Source of the DNA: a virus
DNA length: 41,457 nucleotides
Virus record (IMG/VR): IMGVR_UViG_3300004770_000042
Location: 1-41,457 of that record
Reading direction: 5' to 3' (one strand)
In this document: positions 1 to 7,556 of the stretch, piece after piece
Numbering within the stretch: position 1 is the stretch's first letter
Layout of the letters: every line of letters starts with the position of its first letter
Notes under the pieces: generated by a model
Databases searched by the model: none
Told to the model about the DNA's origin: nothing
Seen by the model: the letters and a program-made list of their open reading frames with translations, nothing else
Position numbers and translations under genes: made by a program

Positions 1-1
1 T

Positions 2-151
2 ACTGCATACATTCCGCGCAGAACAGATGCGTATGCTTCAGGACCTAGAACTGGCGTAGAAGCCGCACTTTCTGGTAAGGGCAAGGCTGGAAACATGGGC
101 AAACTTTTGGGAGAAGTAAAAGAAGCGTTTAAGCCTAATGAGGATAATTAA
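2..151 (+). CDS. C-terminal end of an unknown protein (partial)
   Basis: The reading frame is open from the left edge to TAA at 149-151 and gives about 49 residues rich in Lys, Gly and Ala, ending in KEAFKPNEDN. The start lies outside the window. It is followed after one base by the ATG of the next gene, which fits an operon. No family is recognised; it resembles the small basic proteins found at 19652-25627. Confidence 0.6.
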   Translation, partial: TAYIPRRTDAYASGPRTGVEAALSGKGKAGNMGKLLGEVKEAFKPNEDN

Positions 152-152
152 C

Positions 153-407
153 ATGGCTAAAGACCGCGCAAGAGATCCACGCAGAGTACCTTCACTAGGC
201 ATTTCAGAACCACTTAGCCACGTCAAAGCTGTACAACCAACAGAGCCTTGGTCACCTAAAGGAGAATCTACTTGGGCTGGAGACGGCAAAGTTTCTAATG
301 ATTTCCACGAGGAAGATTACGGCATGAAGAAGTTTTCTGGCGAGCTTTCAACCCCAGAATCTAGAGCTGCTGACATCGCTAAACATGAAGCGGAGCGTCC
401 TAAATAA
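153..407 (+). CDS. small hydrophilic phage protein, unknown function
   Basis: 84 residues, charged, no membrane segment and no Cys. I start it at ATG 153, one base after the stop of the upstream gene, rather than at the in-frame ATG 138 that lies inside that gene. Its stop TAA shares its last base with the ATG of the next gene (TAATG). Function unknown. Confidence 0.6.
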   Translation: MAKDRARDPRRVPSLGISEPLSHVKAVQPTEPWSPKGESTWAGDGKVSNDFHEEDYGMKKFSGELSTPESRAADIAKHEAERPK

Positions 408-607
408 TGGCTGACGGTAAGATCAAGTTTAATAAAGAGAACCCAGAGCACGTCAAAGCTATCAAAGGCGGGGACGTAAAGATCCATGCTGGCGGATACT
501 TTTCTAAGTCCCCTAAGGGTGGACTAAAGACCCCAGTAAGCCCAAAGGCTAAGCTTTCTGCACCTAAATCCGCAAAGATGAAGGCACCGTCGACTAAAAA
601 CAAATAG
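407..607 (+). CDS. small Lys/Pro-rich basic protein
   Basis: 66 residues, very basic, with a C-terminal half of repeated short K/S/P/A words (SPKAKLSAPKSAKMKAP), as in nucleic-acid-binding tails. It overlaps the previous stop by one base, implying translational coupling. No enzyme motif is visible. Binding to DNA or a structural role is inference only. Confidence 0.6.
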   Translation: MADGKIKFNKENPEHVKAIKGGDVKIHAGGYFSKSPKGGLKTPVSPKAKLSAPKSAKMKAPSTKNK

Positions 608-642
608 TATGTTAGACTCGTTGCACTACTTAGGAGCATAAA

Positions 643-1197
643 TTGTCAGATACAGATCTAGAAAATGAGTACATCCTTTTATTGGTGTGCAAAACCTGCA
701 AGTCCATCCAAGAGATCCCGTATGTAAAGACGGGTAAATACCTTGGAGAAGGTAAGTACGACCAGACTGACAATCCTTTTCTAGCCGAAGTCAATGCTCC
801 GCATGAGCGTAAGGGCTGTTACGGTGTTCTTACTGACGTTAACTGGGTTTACTGGATGACTCCGAAGGTTAAAGAGTCGATCGTAGCTCAAATCAAGGAT
901 CAACTAACTTCCGATAGCCCTCTAACCTCTGGGCTAGACGTGTTTGGAACTAACTTTTACGACCTCAAGGACACCTTCAGCGCGGACGCTATGTCCTGTT
1001 GGAAGGTGCATAACAGCCCCAAAGGTCAATGCTCGGACTACAAGACTGACCGTAAGAAGCTCGATGCTGGCACTAAGCAAGATCGTTCAGACGCGGGTTT
1101 AGCTCAATCCACCATTAAAGTTTACCTTTGCGACTTCTGTCCCGTAAAAATGTACAACCAGCAGAAGGCGTACAAGGAAAAAGGACTTTACGACTAA
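643..1197 (+). CDS. conserved-looking phage protein with two CxxC pairs
   Basis: 184 residues. It has a TTG start at 643 with Shine-Dalgarno TAGGAG (631-636) six bases upstream. An N-terminal CKTC pair (about residues 16-19) and a C-terminal CDFC pair (about 164-167) suggest a zinc ribbon closed by the two ends of the chain. The middle is acidic and aromatic. Function unknown. The rare TTG start is chosen because no ATG follows within 100 codons and the Shine-Dalgarno is good. Confidence 0.7.
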   Translation: MSDTDLENEYILLLVCKTCKSIQEIPYVKTGKYLGEGKYDQTDNPFLAEVNAPHERKGCYGVLTDVNWVYWMTPKVKESIVAQIKDQLTSDSPLTSGLDVFGTNFYDLKDTFSADAMSCWKVHNSPKGQCSDYKTDRKKLDAGTKQDRSDAGLAQSTIKVYLCDFCPVKMYNQQKAYKEKGLYD

Positions 1198-1259
1198 ATA
1201 CTTTAAAAGTCTGTATCTCAGGTGTACACTGTAAATACACTCAAGCTAAGGGGCAGACT

Positions 1260-1496
1260 ATGGCAACTCCTCGTAAGAAACCAGTCAAAAAAGTAGTGAC
1301 GGTTAAAGACGAAGATTTAACTCCACTTGAGATTCACGCCATTCAAATCCACGAACTTTACAAAGCATTTCGCAAAGCGGGATTCGATACATCAATGGCA
1401 ATGGGTTTAGTTGTAGACCCGGGTACATATCCTGATTGGTTTTTTGTAGATGAAACAGGCTTTGAAGTTGTAGACGATGAGGATTTAGAAGACTAG
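1260..1496 (+). CDS. small acidic-tailed phage protein, unknown function
   Basis: 78 residues from ATG 1260, preceded by the Shine-Dalgarno-like AAGGGG. The longer frame back to 1128 overlaps the upstream gene and lacks such a site. The N-terminus is basic (PRKKPVKK), followed by a helical stretch (EIHAIQIHELYKAFRKAGF) and a strongly acidic C-terminus. No family recognised. Confidence 0.65.
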   Translation: MATPRKKPVKKVVTVKDEDLTPLEIHAIQIHELYKAFRKAGFDTSMAMGLVVDPGTYPDWFFVDETGFEVVDDEDLED

Positions 1497-1509
1497 CACT
1501 ATACTAGTC
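1491..1509 (+). promoter_or_regulatory. inverted repeat overlapping a probable leaderless promoter
   Basis: GACTAG-(7)-CTAGTC is a perfect 6-bp inverted repeat. Its loop and right arm contain TATACT (1500-1505), a good -10 box, exactly six bases before the ATG at 1512. A transcript from this box would begin at or next to the ATG, as in leaderless actinobacterial mRNAs. No clear -35 is visible. The repeat could be an operator. Confidence 0.45.
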
Positions 1510-1511
1510 AC

Positions 1512-2444
1512 ATGGACTTCTATTCTGCTTTATTTGCGCAAGCAACCCCAGTAGAAGTCGACCCGTCTGAAACATCTTACTTTAGTGCCCCACTTGGTGG
1601 GCTAGATCCACGACTATTTGCTAATGGAAAACTAATTCCATCCATTCGTGCATCAATACTTCGTATCTTGATCGATCACCTTAAAACAATTTACAGCAGT
1701 CCAGAGAGCTACATTCATGTCTGGCTTGCCGGTTCTGGCGTATCCTATCAATGGTCAGCTGCTAGAAACCCTGCTGACTTAGACTGTTTGATCGGCGTGA
1801 ACTATTTATTGTTCCGTCAAGCTAACCAGCAATATAAAGCTTTAAGCGATCAACAGATTGCTGACATGATTAATGAAGATATGCGCGAACACCTTTACCC
1901 ATTAACGGAGAATTTCCTTGGGTTGTTTGAACTTACTTTCTACGTTAACGTGCGTTCAGATATACGATCGATTAAGCCGTACGCCGCATACTCGTTAACC
2001 AATGATGACTGGGCTGTACAGCCTGAACTGAAAGCCCCACCAGTCAATAAAGCGTGGGACTCCAAGGTAGCTAAAGATACTTCAATAACAAAAGAGATAG
2101 TGCAACGCTACAACAAGTCATTAAATGACATTAACGCGTCTCCCAACGTCACTGCTAGACGTAACGCAGAGGCTGCACTTAAGTTTGCTATTGAGCAAGG
2201 CGCCGCTTTATTTGAAGATATTCATAGCGGTCGCAGATCAGCATTTAGCCCAAGCGGTCAAGGATATTCAGATATTGCGAATTATCGCTGGCAGGCTGGT
2301 AAACAAGCTGGTACTGTTCAAGCTCTGAAGAAGTTAAAAGACATTAATACTAAAGGGCGTAAGACGTTTGAGGAAGCTACCTACGGGATGGAGTTACCAG
2401 ACGTTAGCGTATTAGTACGCCGAGCGTTAACCGGTAATAAATAA
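1512..2444 (+). CDS. nucleotidyltransferase-like protein
   Basis: 310 residues. Residues about 72-95 read AGSGVSYQWSAARNPADLDC, the GS...DLD signature of polymerase-beta-type nucleotidyltransferases (Gly-Ser loop followed by D-x-D metal ligands). The rest of the N-terminal domain is predicted alpha/beta; the C-terminal third is helical and charged. The substrate cannot be read from the sequence. There is no Shine-Dalgarno, but a TATACT box six bases upstream suggests a leaderless start. The family is clear from the motif; a role in nucleic-acid or protein modification is inference. Confidence 0.65.
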   Translation: MDFYSALFAQATPVEVDPSETSYFSAPLGGLDPRLFANGKLIPSIRASILRILIDHLKTIYSSPESYIHVWLAGSGVSYQWSAARNPADLDCLIGVNYLLFRQANQQYKALSDQQIADMINEDMREHLYPLTENFLGLFELTFYVNVRSDIRSIKPYAAYSLTNDDWAVQPELKAPPVNKAWDSKVAKDTSITKEIVQRYNKSLNDINASPNVTARRNAEAALKFAIEQGAALFEDIHSGRRSAFSPSGQGYSDIANYRWQAGKQAGTVQALKKLKDINTKGRKTFEEATYGMELPDVSVLVRRALTGNK

Positions 2445-2554
2445 TGTGTATAGAGTGCGGTTCGTGCGATCACGAGCCCATACTTACGGTAGATTCAGCG
2501 GCTGACTGGATATATAACGACATTATATTTGGCAAGAAGTTAATAAAAAAGTAA
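2444..2554 (+). CDS. 36-residue Cys-rich microprotein
   Basis: The ATG overlaps the stop of the nucleotidyltransferase gene (TAATG). The product starts MCIECGSCDHEP, with closely spaced Cys residues and a His that could bind zinc, and ends in a Lys-rich tail. It is small, and its support is mainly the coupling and the Cys spacing. Confidence 0.45.
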   Translation: MCIECGSCDHEPILTVDSAADWIYNDIIFGKKLIKK

Positions 2555-2582
2555 AAGCTTTAAACACATTGGAGTAACAGTT

Positions 2583-3044
2583 GTGACAATAGTTATGTTT
2601 ATCGACGGCGTTTTGCGCAGTCACACGGGAACCCCGATATACCAAGGTCTTGCCCTTTATCGCCTATTTAATGAAGGCAATAAGGTAATGCTACTTGGTG
2701 AACACAAGGGCAAAGACGACATCTGGCTTCGTCAACACAAAATTAATAAGATTGATGACCTAATTGACCACACTATTCCAGGTATGACCGATTTCCCAGA
2801 ATGGCGTCAGGTAGAGTATCTTCGCGGTAATGGTGCTGTGGACTTAGTAGTTACAAGTGACCCTAAGGTTGCAAAAAAGTTATTGGAGGTTGGAATTACC
2901 ACTATGGTATTTATGCAACCTGCCTATGTTAAAGAAGAGTTTCGTCCTGATAGCAGGATTGGAACTAAGACATGGAAAGACATCGAGGATGAGATCACCC
3001 GTCAACTTGAAGCCATTATTGAGGATCCAAGACTAAGCCGATGA
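2583..3044 (+). CDS. HAD-like fold protein, probably catalytically degenerate
   Basis: 153 residues from GTG 2583, with GGAG eight bases upstream. The N-terminus MFIDGVLRS resembles HAD motif I (DxDGV), followed by a helix, a middle VVTSDPKVAKKLLEVG (motif II-like T/S) and a late RPD stretch. The first Asp of DxDGV, the usual nucleophile, is Phe, so phosphatase activity is doubtful. It overlaps the next gene by four bases (ATGA). Assignment to the fold is tentative. Confidence 0.5.
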   Translation: MTIVMFIDGVLRSHTGTPIYQGLALYRLFNEGNKVMLLGEHKGKDDIWLRQHKINKIDDLIDHTIPGMTDFPEWRQVEYLRGNGAVDLVVTSDPKVAKKLLEVGITTMVFMQPAYVKEEFRPDSRIGTKTWKDIEDEITRQLEAIIEDPRLSR

Positions 3045-4522
3045 CTCGCCTAATTTACTTGGGCGCAGAGGTACCTTCTAACCGCACCCTACTCGAAACC
3101 ACATCTGCTAACTACGTTGGCGTGAGCTATTGGCGTTTAACCAAGCGGGGACTGCCTAAGAAGAGCAGTTACCTCCTAGAGAACTACTTTAACCCTGATT
3201 TCCTAATCCATGTCCATCCCGGGATCCCCAAGGACACCACACTAGATCGTGTAGAACTGGAGACCTTTGCGGCCGAGTACGAGGGTTTTATAGCCGACAA
3301 TATCGATCGACTTGAGACCTTTAATGACATCAACGCCGAATGGATAGACCCAGCTTTCGTTAAGGAGCAGCGTAATACTGTTTGGTCAGAGGTACCACCT
3401 GCCAAGTTTCAGCCTGTCTGGAGCCCTACAGAGGGTCTAAAAGCTTTGACTGACATGGCGGGTACCTTCTTAGATATCGCCATTCCTGGGGGTGCTTTAG
3501 AGGAGAATCCACAGCTTTCTGTCGTCATGCGTACACACATTAGGACTGGAACTAGGTTCCATATCCTAGGTAGCGCGAGACCGGATAGCCTACGACAACT
3601 AGCCGTTGAGACCATCAGCACACAGGCTTGGCTATCCCCTATGTTGCATGGTGAGACTATTGTATGGGATGGCACTAAACTAAACCGTTATCCCAAGAGG
3701 ATGAAAGATCAAGCTCGATCACGATACCGTCACATCTATCAGAAGGCCGGTATCGATGCTGATAAGATTTTTGAAGATGACCCACAAGAAGTATGTCGTC
3801 TAGCCGTATGGTCATATACACAGTTTGAAACGAGGATGAACGCCATGAACCCCAACTCAGATGACGAACTGTTATATGATAACAGCGGTGAAACAGATGT
3901 AGATATAAGTGCGGAAAACACCCCTTCCGTATCTGATAATAAGGGTATTCAACCACGGAAACTTGAAGCCCGAAATCCTGCCGAAATGGGGCATTTACCG
4001 GTCTTTGGAGTGCAGTATAAAGAGGTTGTAGAGCAGGATTCAGAGGGTCGGGACATCATTAAAGAAGTCCCTGTTTTACAGTCCCAGTCGGTCAGTCTAA
4101 GAGTTTGCGATACGTGCTTTGTTGCTGACAAGTGCCCTGCTTTTAAGCCTCAGACAGCTTGCGCATTTAACCTCCCAGTAGAGGTAAAGACCACCGATCA
4201 ACTCAAGGCACTGCTTAATGCAATCATCGAAATGCAGGGTCAACGCATTGCTTTTATGCGTTTTGCTGAAGAAATGAGCGGTGGATACGCAGATCCTAAC
4301 CTTTCCCAAGAGATCGATCGCCTCTATAAAATCGTTTCTGAGGTCAATAAATTGGGAGAATCTAAAGACTATATTAGGATTACTGCTGAGCGTTCTAGCT
4401 CTGCTGGAGTGCTGTCTTCCATCTTCGGAGACCGTGCTCAAGCCCTCAGAGAAATGCCTAACGGGGGCATAAATGAGGAGCAGACAACCAAGATTATTAG
4501 GCAATCTTTAGAAGATAAATAA
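3041..4522 (+). CDS. TGT/DpdA-like TIM-barrel domain fused to a Cys4 helical domain
   Basis: 493 residues. Residues about 70-215 follow the pattern of phage tRNA-guanine-transglycosylase-like (DpdA) proteins: a YEGFI helix with a DIN stretch, FQPVWSPTEGLK (about 123-134), a Gly-rich strand FLDIAIPGG, then FHILGSARPDSL (173-184), comparable to the H-x-LG-x-(S/T)-P of that family, and a Trp-containing TISTQAWL. The Asp of the usual V-D-S-T-x-W motif appears to be Ser. After an acidic linker (about 270-305) comes C356-x2-C359-x5-C365-x8-C374, a likely zinc site, and a helical end. DpdA enzymes insert 7-deazaguanines into DNA; activity here is uncertain. No preQ0 pathway genes are seen in the window. 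Confidence 0.45.
   Translation: MTRLIYLGAEVPSNRTLLETTSANYVGVSYWRLTKRGLPKKSSYLLENYFNPDFLIHVHPGIPKDTTLDRVELETFAAEYEGFIADNIDRLETFNDINAEWIDPAFVKEQRNTVWSEVPPAKFQPVWSPTEGLKALTDMAGTFLDIAIPGGALEENPQLSVVMRTHIRTGTRFHILGSARPDSLRQLAVETISTQAWLSPMLHGETIVWDGTKLNRYPKRMKDQARSRYRHIYQKAGIDADKIFEDDPQEVCRLAVWSYTQFETRMNAMNPNSDDELLYDNSGETDVDISAENTPSVSDNKGIQPRKLEARNPAEMGHLPVFGVQYKEVVEQDSEGRDIIKEVPVLQSQSVSLRVCDTCFVADKCPAFKPQTACAFNLPVEVKTTDQLKALLNAIIEMQGQRIAFMRFAEEMSGGYADPNLSQEIDRLYKIVSEVNKLGESKDYIRITAERSSSAGVLSSIFGDRAQALREMPNGGINEEQTTKIIRQSLEDK
3869..3885. repeat. 17-bp palindrome, copy 1 (inside a gene)
   Basis: CTGTTATATGATAACAG is an inverted repeat (7-bp arms around three bases). It lies in the codons of the inter-domain linker of the TGT-like protein. 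The identical sequence recurs 659 bp downstream in the gap before the ribonucleotide reductase gene. Two identical palindromes this close suggest a paired operator. Confidence 0.6.
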
Positions 4523-4526
4523 CTTT

Positions 4527-4545
4527 CCTGTTATATGATAACAGG
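4527..4545. promoter_or_regulatory. 19-bp palindrome, copy 2, upstream of the ribonucleotide reductase gene
   Basis: This 19-bp inverted repeat (8-bp arms CCTGTTAT and ATAACAGG around three bases) contains the 17-mer seen at 3869. It sits five bases after the stop of the upstream gene and 56 bases before the reductase ATG. It could be an operator. Without a following T-run it is not a typical terminator. The remaining gap to 4600 holds GAGAGA (4589-4594) as a Shine-Dalgarno. Confidence 0.55.
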
Positions 4546-4600
4546 GCTTTGTAAGGCATGAAACAACACACCCCCCACCACGTAGAAAAGAGAGATATTA

Positions 4601-6634
4601 ATGGCATTGTCGTTTAAGCTAACCGAGGATTTCGTGGCGGGATACAGAGGTAAAAAGGTGCCTTGGGGATACCAAGATGCCGCAGGTAATTCTGTCGGTG
4701 AGATCACCTTCCTCCGTACTTACTCCCGTATCAAGGAGGATGGAACCAAGGAGACATGGACAGATGTCTGTGAGCGAGTAATCAACGGTATGTATTCCCT
4801 TCAGAAGGATCACGCTAAGCTGAACCGCTTGCCTTGGTCGGACTCCAAGGCCGCAGCTTCCGCTAAAGAGGCGTTCGATCGTCTATGGAACTTGAAGTGG
4901 ACTCCACCAGGACGAGGACTTTGGGTCATGGGAACACCTATTGTTAATGACCAGCGCAACTCTGCAGCTTTGCAGAACTGTGCCTTTGTATCTACGGATT
5001 CTATGACCAAGCTTAACCCAGCTAAGCCGTTTGCCTTCCTAATGGAAGCTTCTATGCTGGGAGTCGGAGTCGGGTTTGACGACAAGGGCGCAGATAAAGA
5101 CTTTACTATTTATGCCCCCGAACAAGGAGATACATATGTCATCCCAGATACCCGCGAAGGTTGGGTCGAGTCATTTGCCGCCCTCCTCAATAGCTACCTT
5201 AAGCCAGATACGAAGAGCCCAGTCTTTGATTACACCCAGATCCGCCCAGCGGGAACTACTATCAAAACCTTCGGAGGAACTGCAGCTGGACACGAGCCAC
5301 TAGAAAAGCTCCATAACCACATTCGTCGTATATTTGACGGTCGTGGGGGGGAGAAGCTTACCCGTGTAGACCTAGCCGACATTGGCAATCTGATCGGAGT
5401 TTGTGTTGTAAGCGGAAACGTCCGCCGTTCAGCTGAGTTACTCATGGGTCGTATCGATGACGATACTTTCTTGAACTTGAAGAACCCTGAGAAGTTTCCT
5501 GAGCGTAACTCCTATGACCCTGCCAACCCAGGCTGGGCATGGATGTCTAACAACTCTGTCGAGGTATCTGTTGGTCAAGATCTCTCACGCATTGTAGATG
5601 GTATCTCACGTAACGGAGAACCCGGCGTAATTTGGATGGATGTTACACGCAAGTACGGTCGTCTTAAGGATGGAATAAACAATAAAGACTGGAGAGCTAT
5701 GGGCTACAACCCATGCGCAGAGCAGTCACTAGAGTCCTTCGAGTGCTGTACTTTGGTGGAGACTTACCTTAATCGTCATGAGGATCTAGAGGACTTCAAG
5801 CGCACACTAAAGTTTGCTTATCTCTATGCCAAGACTGTAACTCTTCTTCCTACCCATTGGGAGGAGACCAACGCGATCATGCAACGCAATCGCCGTATTG
5901 GAACTTCTGTCTCTGGTGTAGCTAACTTCTCAGATAACAAGGGCTTGCCTACTCTACGTAAGTGGCTCGATGCTGGGTACACCGTTGTTAAGGACTACGA
6001 CAAGGGCTACTCAGAATGGCTAGGTATCCGTGAATCTATCAAGATGACAACTGTTAAGCCTTCCGGCACAGTCTCTATTCTTGCTGGTGAGTCTCCCGGG
6101 GTTCACTGGTCAGTAGGCGGTAAGTACTTCCTACGCGCGATCCGTTTCCGTAATGAAGACCCTATGCTCCCTCTCTTTAAGATGGCACAATACACAGTTG
6201 AACCAGCTAGCGAGGATCCAAGCGGAACTTCTGTTGTGTTCTTCCCTGTGAAGTCTGATGCTAAGCGTTCAGAGAAGGAAGTCTCTATCTATGAGAAGAT
6301 CCACCTTGCCGCTACAGCTCAGTACGAATGGTCAGATAACTCTGTATCAGTAACAGTCTCTTTCGATCCTGAGACTGAGAAGGATGTTATCAAGAGCGTA
6401 CTTCATATGCACGAAGGTCAACTCAAGACTGTCTCTTTCCTTCCATCAGGTAATACTATCTATCCACAGATGCCTTACACACAGATCACAGAGGAAGATT
6501 ACGAGAGTTATCGCATGAAGCTCTTCCCTATCGATCTCGTAGGTGTCTACGCGGGTATGGCAGCTGATGCTATCGGAGAGGCTTACTGCAGCACAGATGC
6601 CTGTGAAGTGAAGTTGATTAAAGACAACCAGTAA
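4601..6634 (+). CDS. nrdJ: class II (adenosylcobalamin-dependent) ribonucleotide reductase, monomeric type
   Basis: 677 residues, near the length of monomeric ribonucleoside-triphosphate reductases. It makes dNTPs for phage DNA synthesis. Visible signatures: C127 in NCAFVST, the N-P-C372-x-E374 active-site motif with the second redox Cys at C383 (11 residues later, as in the Lactobacillus enzyme), GNVRRSAELL, TVKPSGTVSILAGESPGVHW, and a C-terminal swinging pair C663-x4-C668. ATG 4601 follows GAGAGATATTA. A strong terminator follows. A B12-dependent enzyme implies that the host makes or imports cobalamin. Confidence 0.93.
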   Translation: MALSFKLTEDFVAGYRGKKVPWGYQDAAGNSVGEITFLRTYSRIKEDGTKETWTDVCERVINGMYSLQKDHAKLNRLPWSDSKAAASAKEAFDRLWNLKWTPPGRGLWVMGTPIVNDQRNSAALQNCAFVSTDSMTKLNPAKPFAFLMEASMLGVGVGFDDKGADKDFTIYAPEQGDTYVIPDTREGWVESFAALLNSYLKPDTKSPVFDYTQIRPAGTTIKTFGGTAAGHEPLEKLHNHIRRIFDGRGGEKLTRVDLADIGNLIGVCVVSGNVRRSAELLMGRIDDDTFLNLKNPEKFPERNSYDPANPGWAWMSNNSVEVSVGQDLSRIVDGISRNGEPGVIWMDVTRKYGRLKDGINNKDWRAMGYNPCAEQSLESFECCTLVETYLNRHEDLEDFKRTLKFAYLYAKTVTLLPTHWEETNAIMQRNRRIGTSVSGVANFSDNKGLPTLRKWLDAGYTVVKDYDKGYSEWLGIRESIKMTTVKPSGTVSILAGESPGVHWSVGGKYFLRAIRFRNEDPMLPLFKMAQYTVEPASEDPSGTSVVFFPVKSDAKRSEKEVSIYEKIHLAATAQYEWSDNSVSVTVSFDPETEKDVIKSVLHMHEGQLKTVSFLPSGNTIYPQMPYTQITEEDYESYRMKLFPIDLVGVYAGMAADAIGEAYCSTDACEVKLIKDNQ

Positions 6635-6645
6635 GCAGACAAGAA

Positions 6646-6680
6646 GAAACCCCCTAGGAATGATACTAGGGGGTTCTTTT
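6646..6680. terminator. intrinsic terminator after the reductase gene
   Basis: AACCCCCTAG (6648-6657) pairs perfectly with CTAGGGGGTT (6666-6675) across an eight-base loop and is followed by CTTTT. It lies between convergent genes and has an A-rich 5' side, so it could also stop leftward transcription. From 6681 to 6793 I see no gene; this gap holds AT-rich sequence and small imperfect repeats only. Confidence 0.85.
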
Positions 6681-6793
6681 CATGTTAAGGCGCAGATATA
6701 GCTAGGGACAGCAGGGCAGAAAGTGGACCCACCCATCATGACTACTCTTCTCGACTGACGAACGAGTATTATCGAGTTAACGCCTATTCATGC

Positions 6794-7090
6794 TCACAGA
6801 AAATTAAGGGATGTTGCGAAGAAAGCTTCAGCGAAGTTACCAGCCATAGCCGATAGATCTCCTATGGAAGCCTCTTTATCTTTAAAAGAGGATTGTAGAT
6901 AGAGTTTAAGTGAATCAGCGTACAGAGCTACGAACTCATCGATAGGCATAGAGTCACCTTTATCATTAAAAGGTACGTCTGATTGAAGCCATCCATCTTC
7001 AAACTTTTTAGCGAGTCTCTCTCCAGCACCGTCAAGGCTTTTCATTGCCTTTTCATACGCCTCTTCACGCGTAAGTCGTTTAGCTTTCAC
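6794..7090 (-). CDS. small helical protein, last gene of the leftward operon
   Basis: 98 residues from GTG 7090, with AAGGAG seven bases upstream. Predicted mostly helical, amphipathic, no Cys or membrane segment. It overlaps the preceding small gene by 11 bases. Function unknown. Confidence 0.6.
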   Translation of the reverse strand: MKAKRLTREEAYEKAMKSLDGAGERLAKKFEDGWLQSDVPFNDKGDSMPIDEFVALYADSLKLYLQSSFKDKEASIGDLSAMAGNFAEAFFATSLNFL

Positions 7091-7205
7091 TTACTAACTC
7101 CTTATCCCATATCTTTTGTAGATCAGCCACGGTCAACTCTTTGTTCATTGTCTTGATGACAATAGTGGTAGTTACCTTAGTCGTTATCGTCGTTGTTATC
7201 TTCAT
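7080..7205 (-). CDS. 41-residue Thr-rich peptide
   Basis: Starts ATG 7205 inside the end of the 33-residue gene upstream and ends overlapping the next gene. The N-terminus is nearly all Thr, Ile, Val and Lys (MKITTTITTKVTTTIVIK); the C-terminal half is a charged helix. The Shine-Dalgarno (GAG AGTGAAG) is weak, so support rests on tight packing. Confidence 0.4.
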   Translation of the reverse strand: MKITTTITTKVTTTIVIKTMNKELTVADLQKIWDKELVSES

Positions 7206-7278
7206 CTTCACTCTCTTCCCATGGGGTGAATGTAGGGTTAGTAATATGCCAGTCAGGTAGAGGATTATTAAAACTCAT
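7177..7278 (-). CDS. 33-residue acidic peptide
   Basis: ATG 7278 overlaps the upstream stop as ATGA. The product ends in a run of Asp, Glu and Asn (EESEDEDNNDDND). The acidic tail could act in protein binding, for example as a nucleic-acid mimic, but this is inference. Supported by coupling and operon position. Confidence 0.45.
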   Translation of the reverse strand: MSFNNPLPDWHITNPTFTPWEESEDEDNNDDND

Positions 7279-7556
7279 TCTGCCACCTTATACATGACAT
7301 CACCCATGAACTCTACTGGCTTGTCATTCTCTCCAAGCTTAGTGGCAACCATCTTGATCGATTTGCGACCGGTGATCTCCAGCAAAATCTTTTTAACGTG
7401 TCGCTTAGCTGCCGATGGGTTTGACCAGGCTGTATAGTCCTGCACACCATTGCCAAGATTAGGCTCATCAATACGAGTCAAGGTTAACCATGACCCACCT
7501 TGCGCGGTGTTCTTTGTGATCCGCGCATGAAATCTCTTTTCGATCTTTTTAGCCAT
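7275..7556 (-). CDS. small basic protein, unknown function
   Basis: 93 residues from ATG 7556, with AAGGAG eight bases upstream; the longer in-frame start would run deep into the upstream gene. The N-terminus is basic and beta-like (KRFHARITKN), followed by a helix SAAKRHVKKILLEITG. A small alpha/beta protein; nucleic-acid binding is possible from the charge. Confidence 0.6.
   Translation of the reverse strand: MAKKIEKRFHARITKNTAQGGSWLTLTRIDEPNLGNGVQDYTAWSNPSAAKRHVKKILLEITGRKSIKMVATKLGENDKPVEFMGDVMYKVAE

Noticed and set aside
4097-4504. 135-codon minus-strand frame inside the TGT-like gene
   Set aside because: Entirely within a well-supported gene; no promoter or ribosome site, atypical composition.
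6681-6793. Attachment site or integrase-linked region between the convergent genes
   Set aside because: No integrase gene, no tRNA-like sequence and no clear core repeat were seen.
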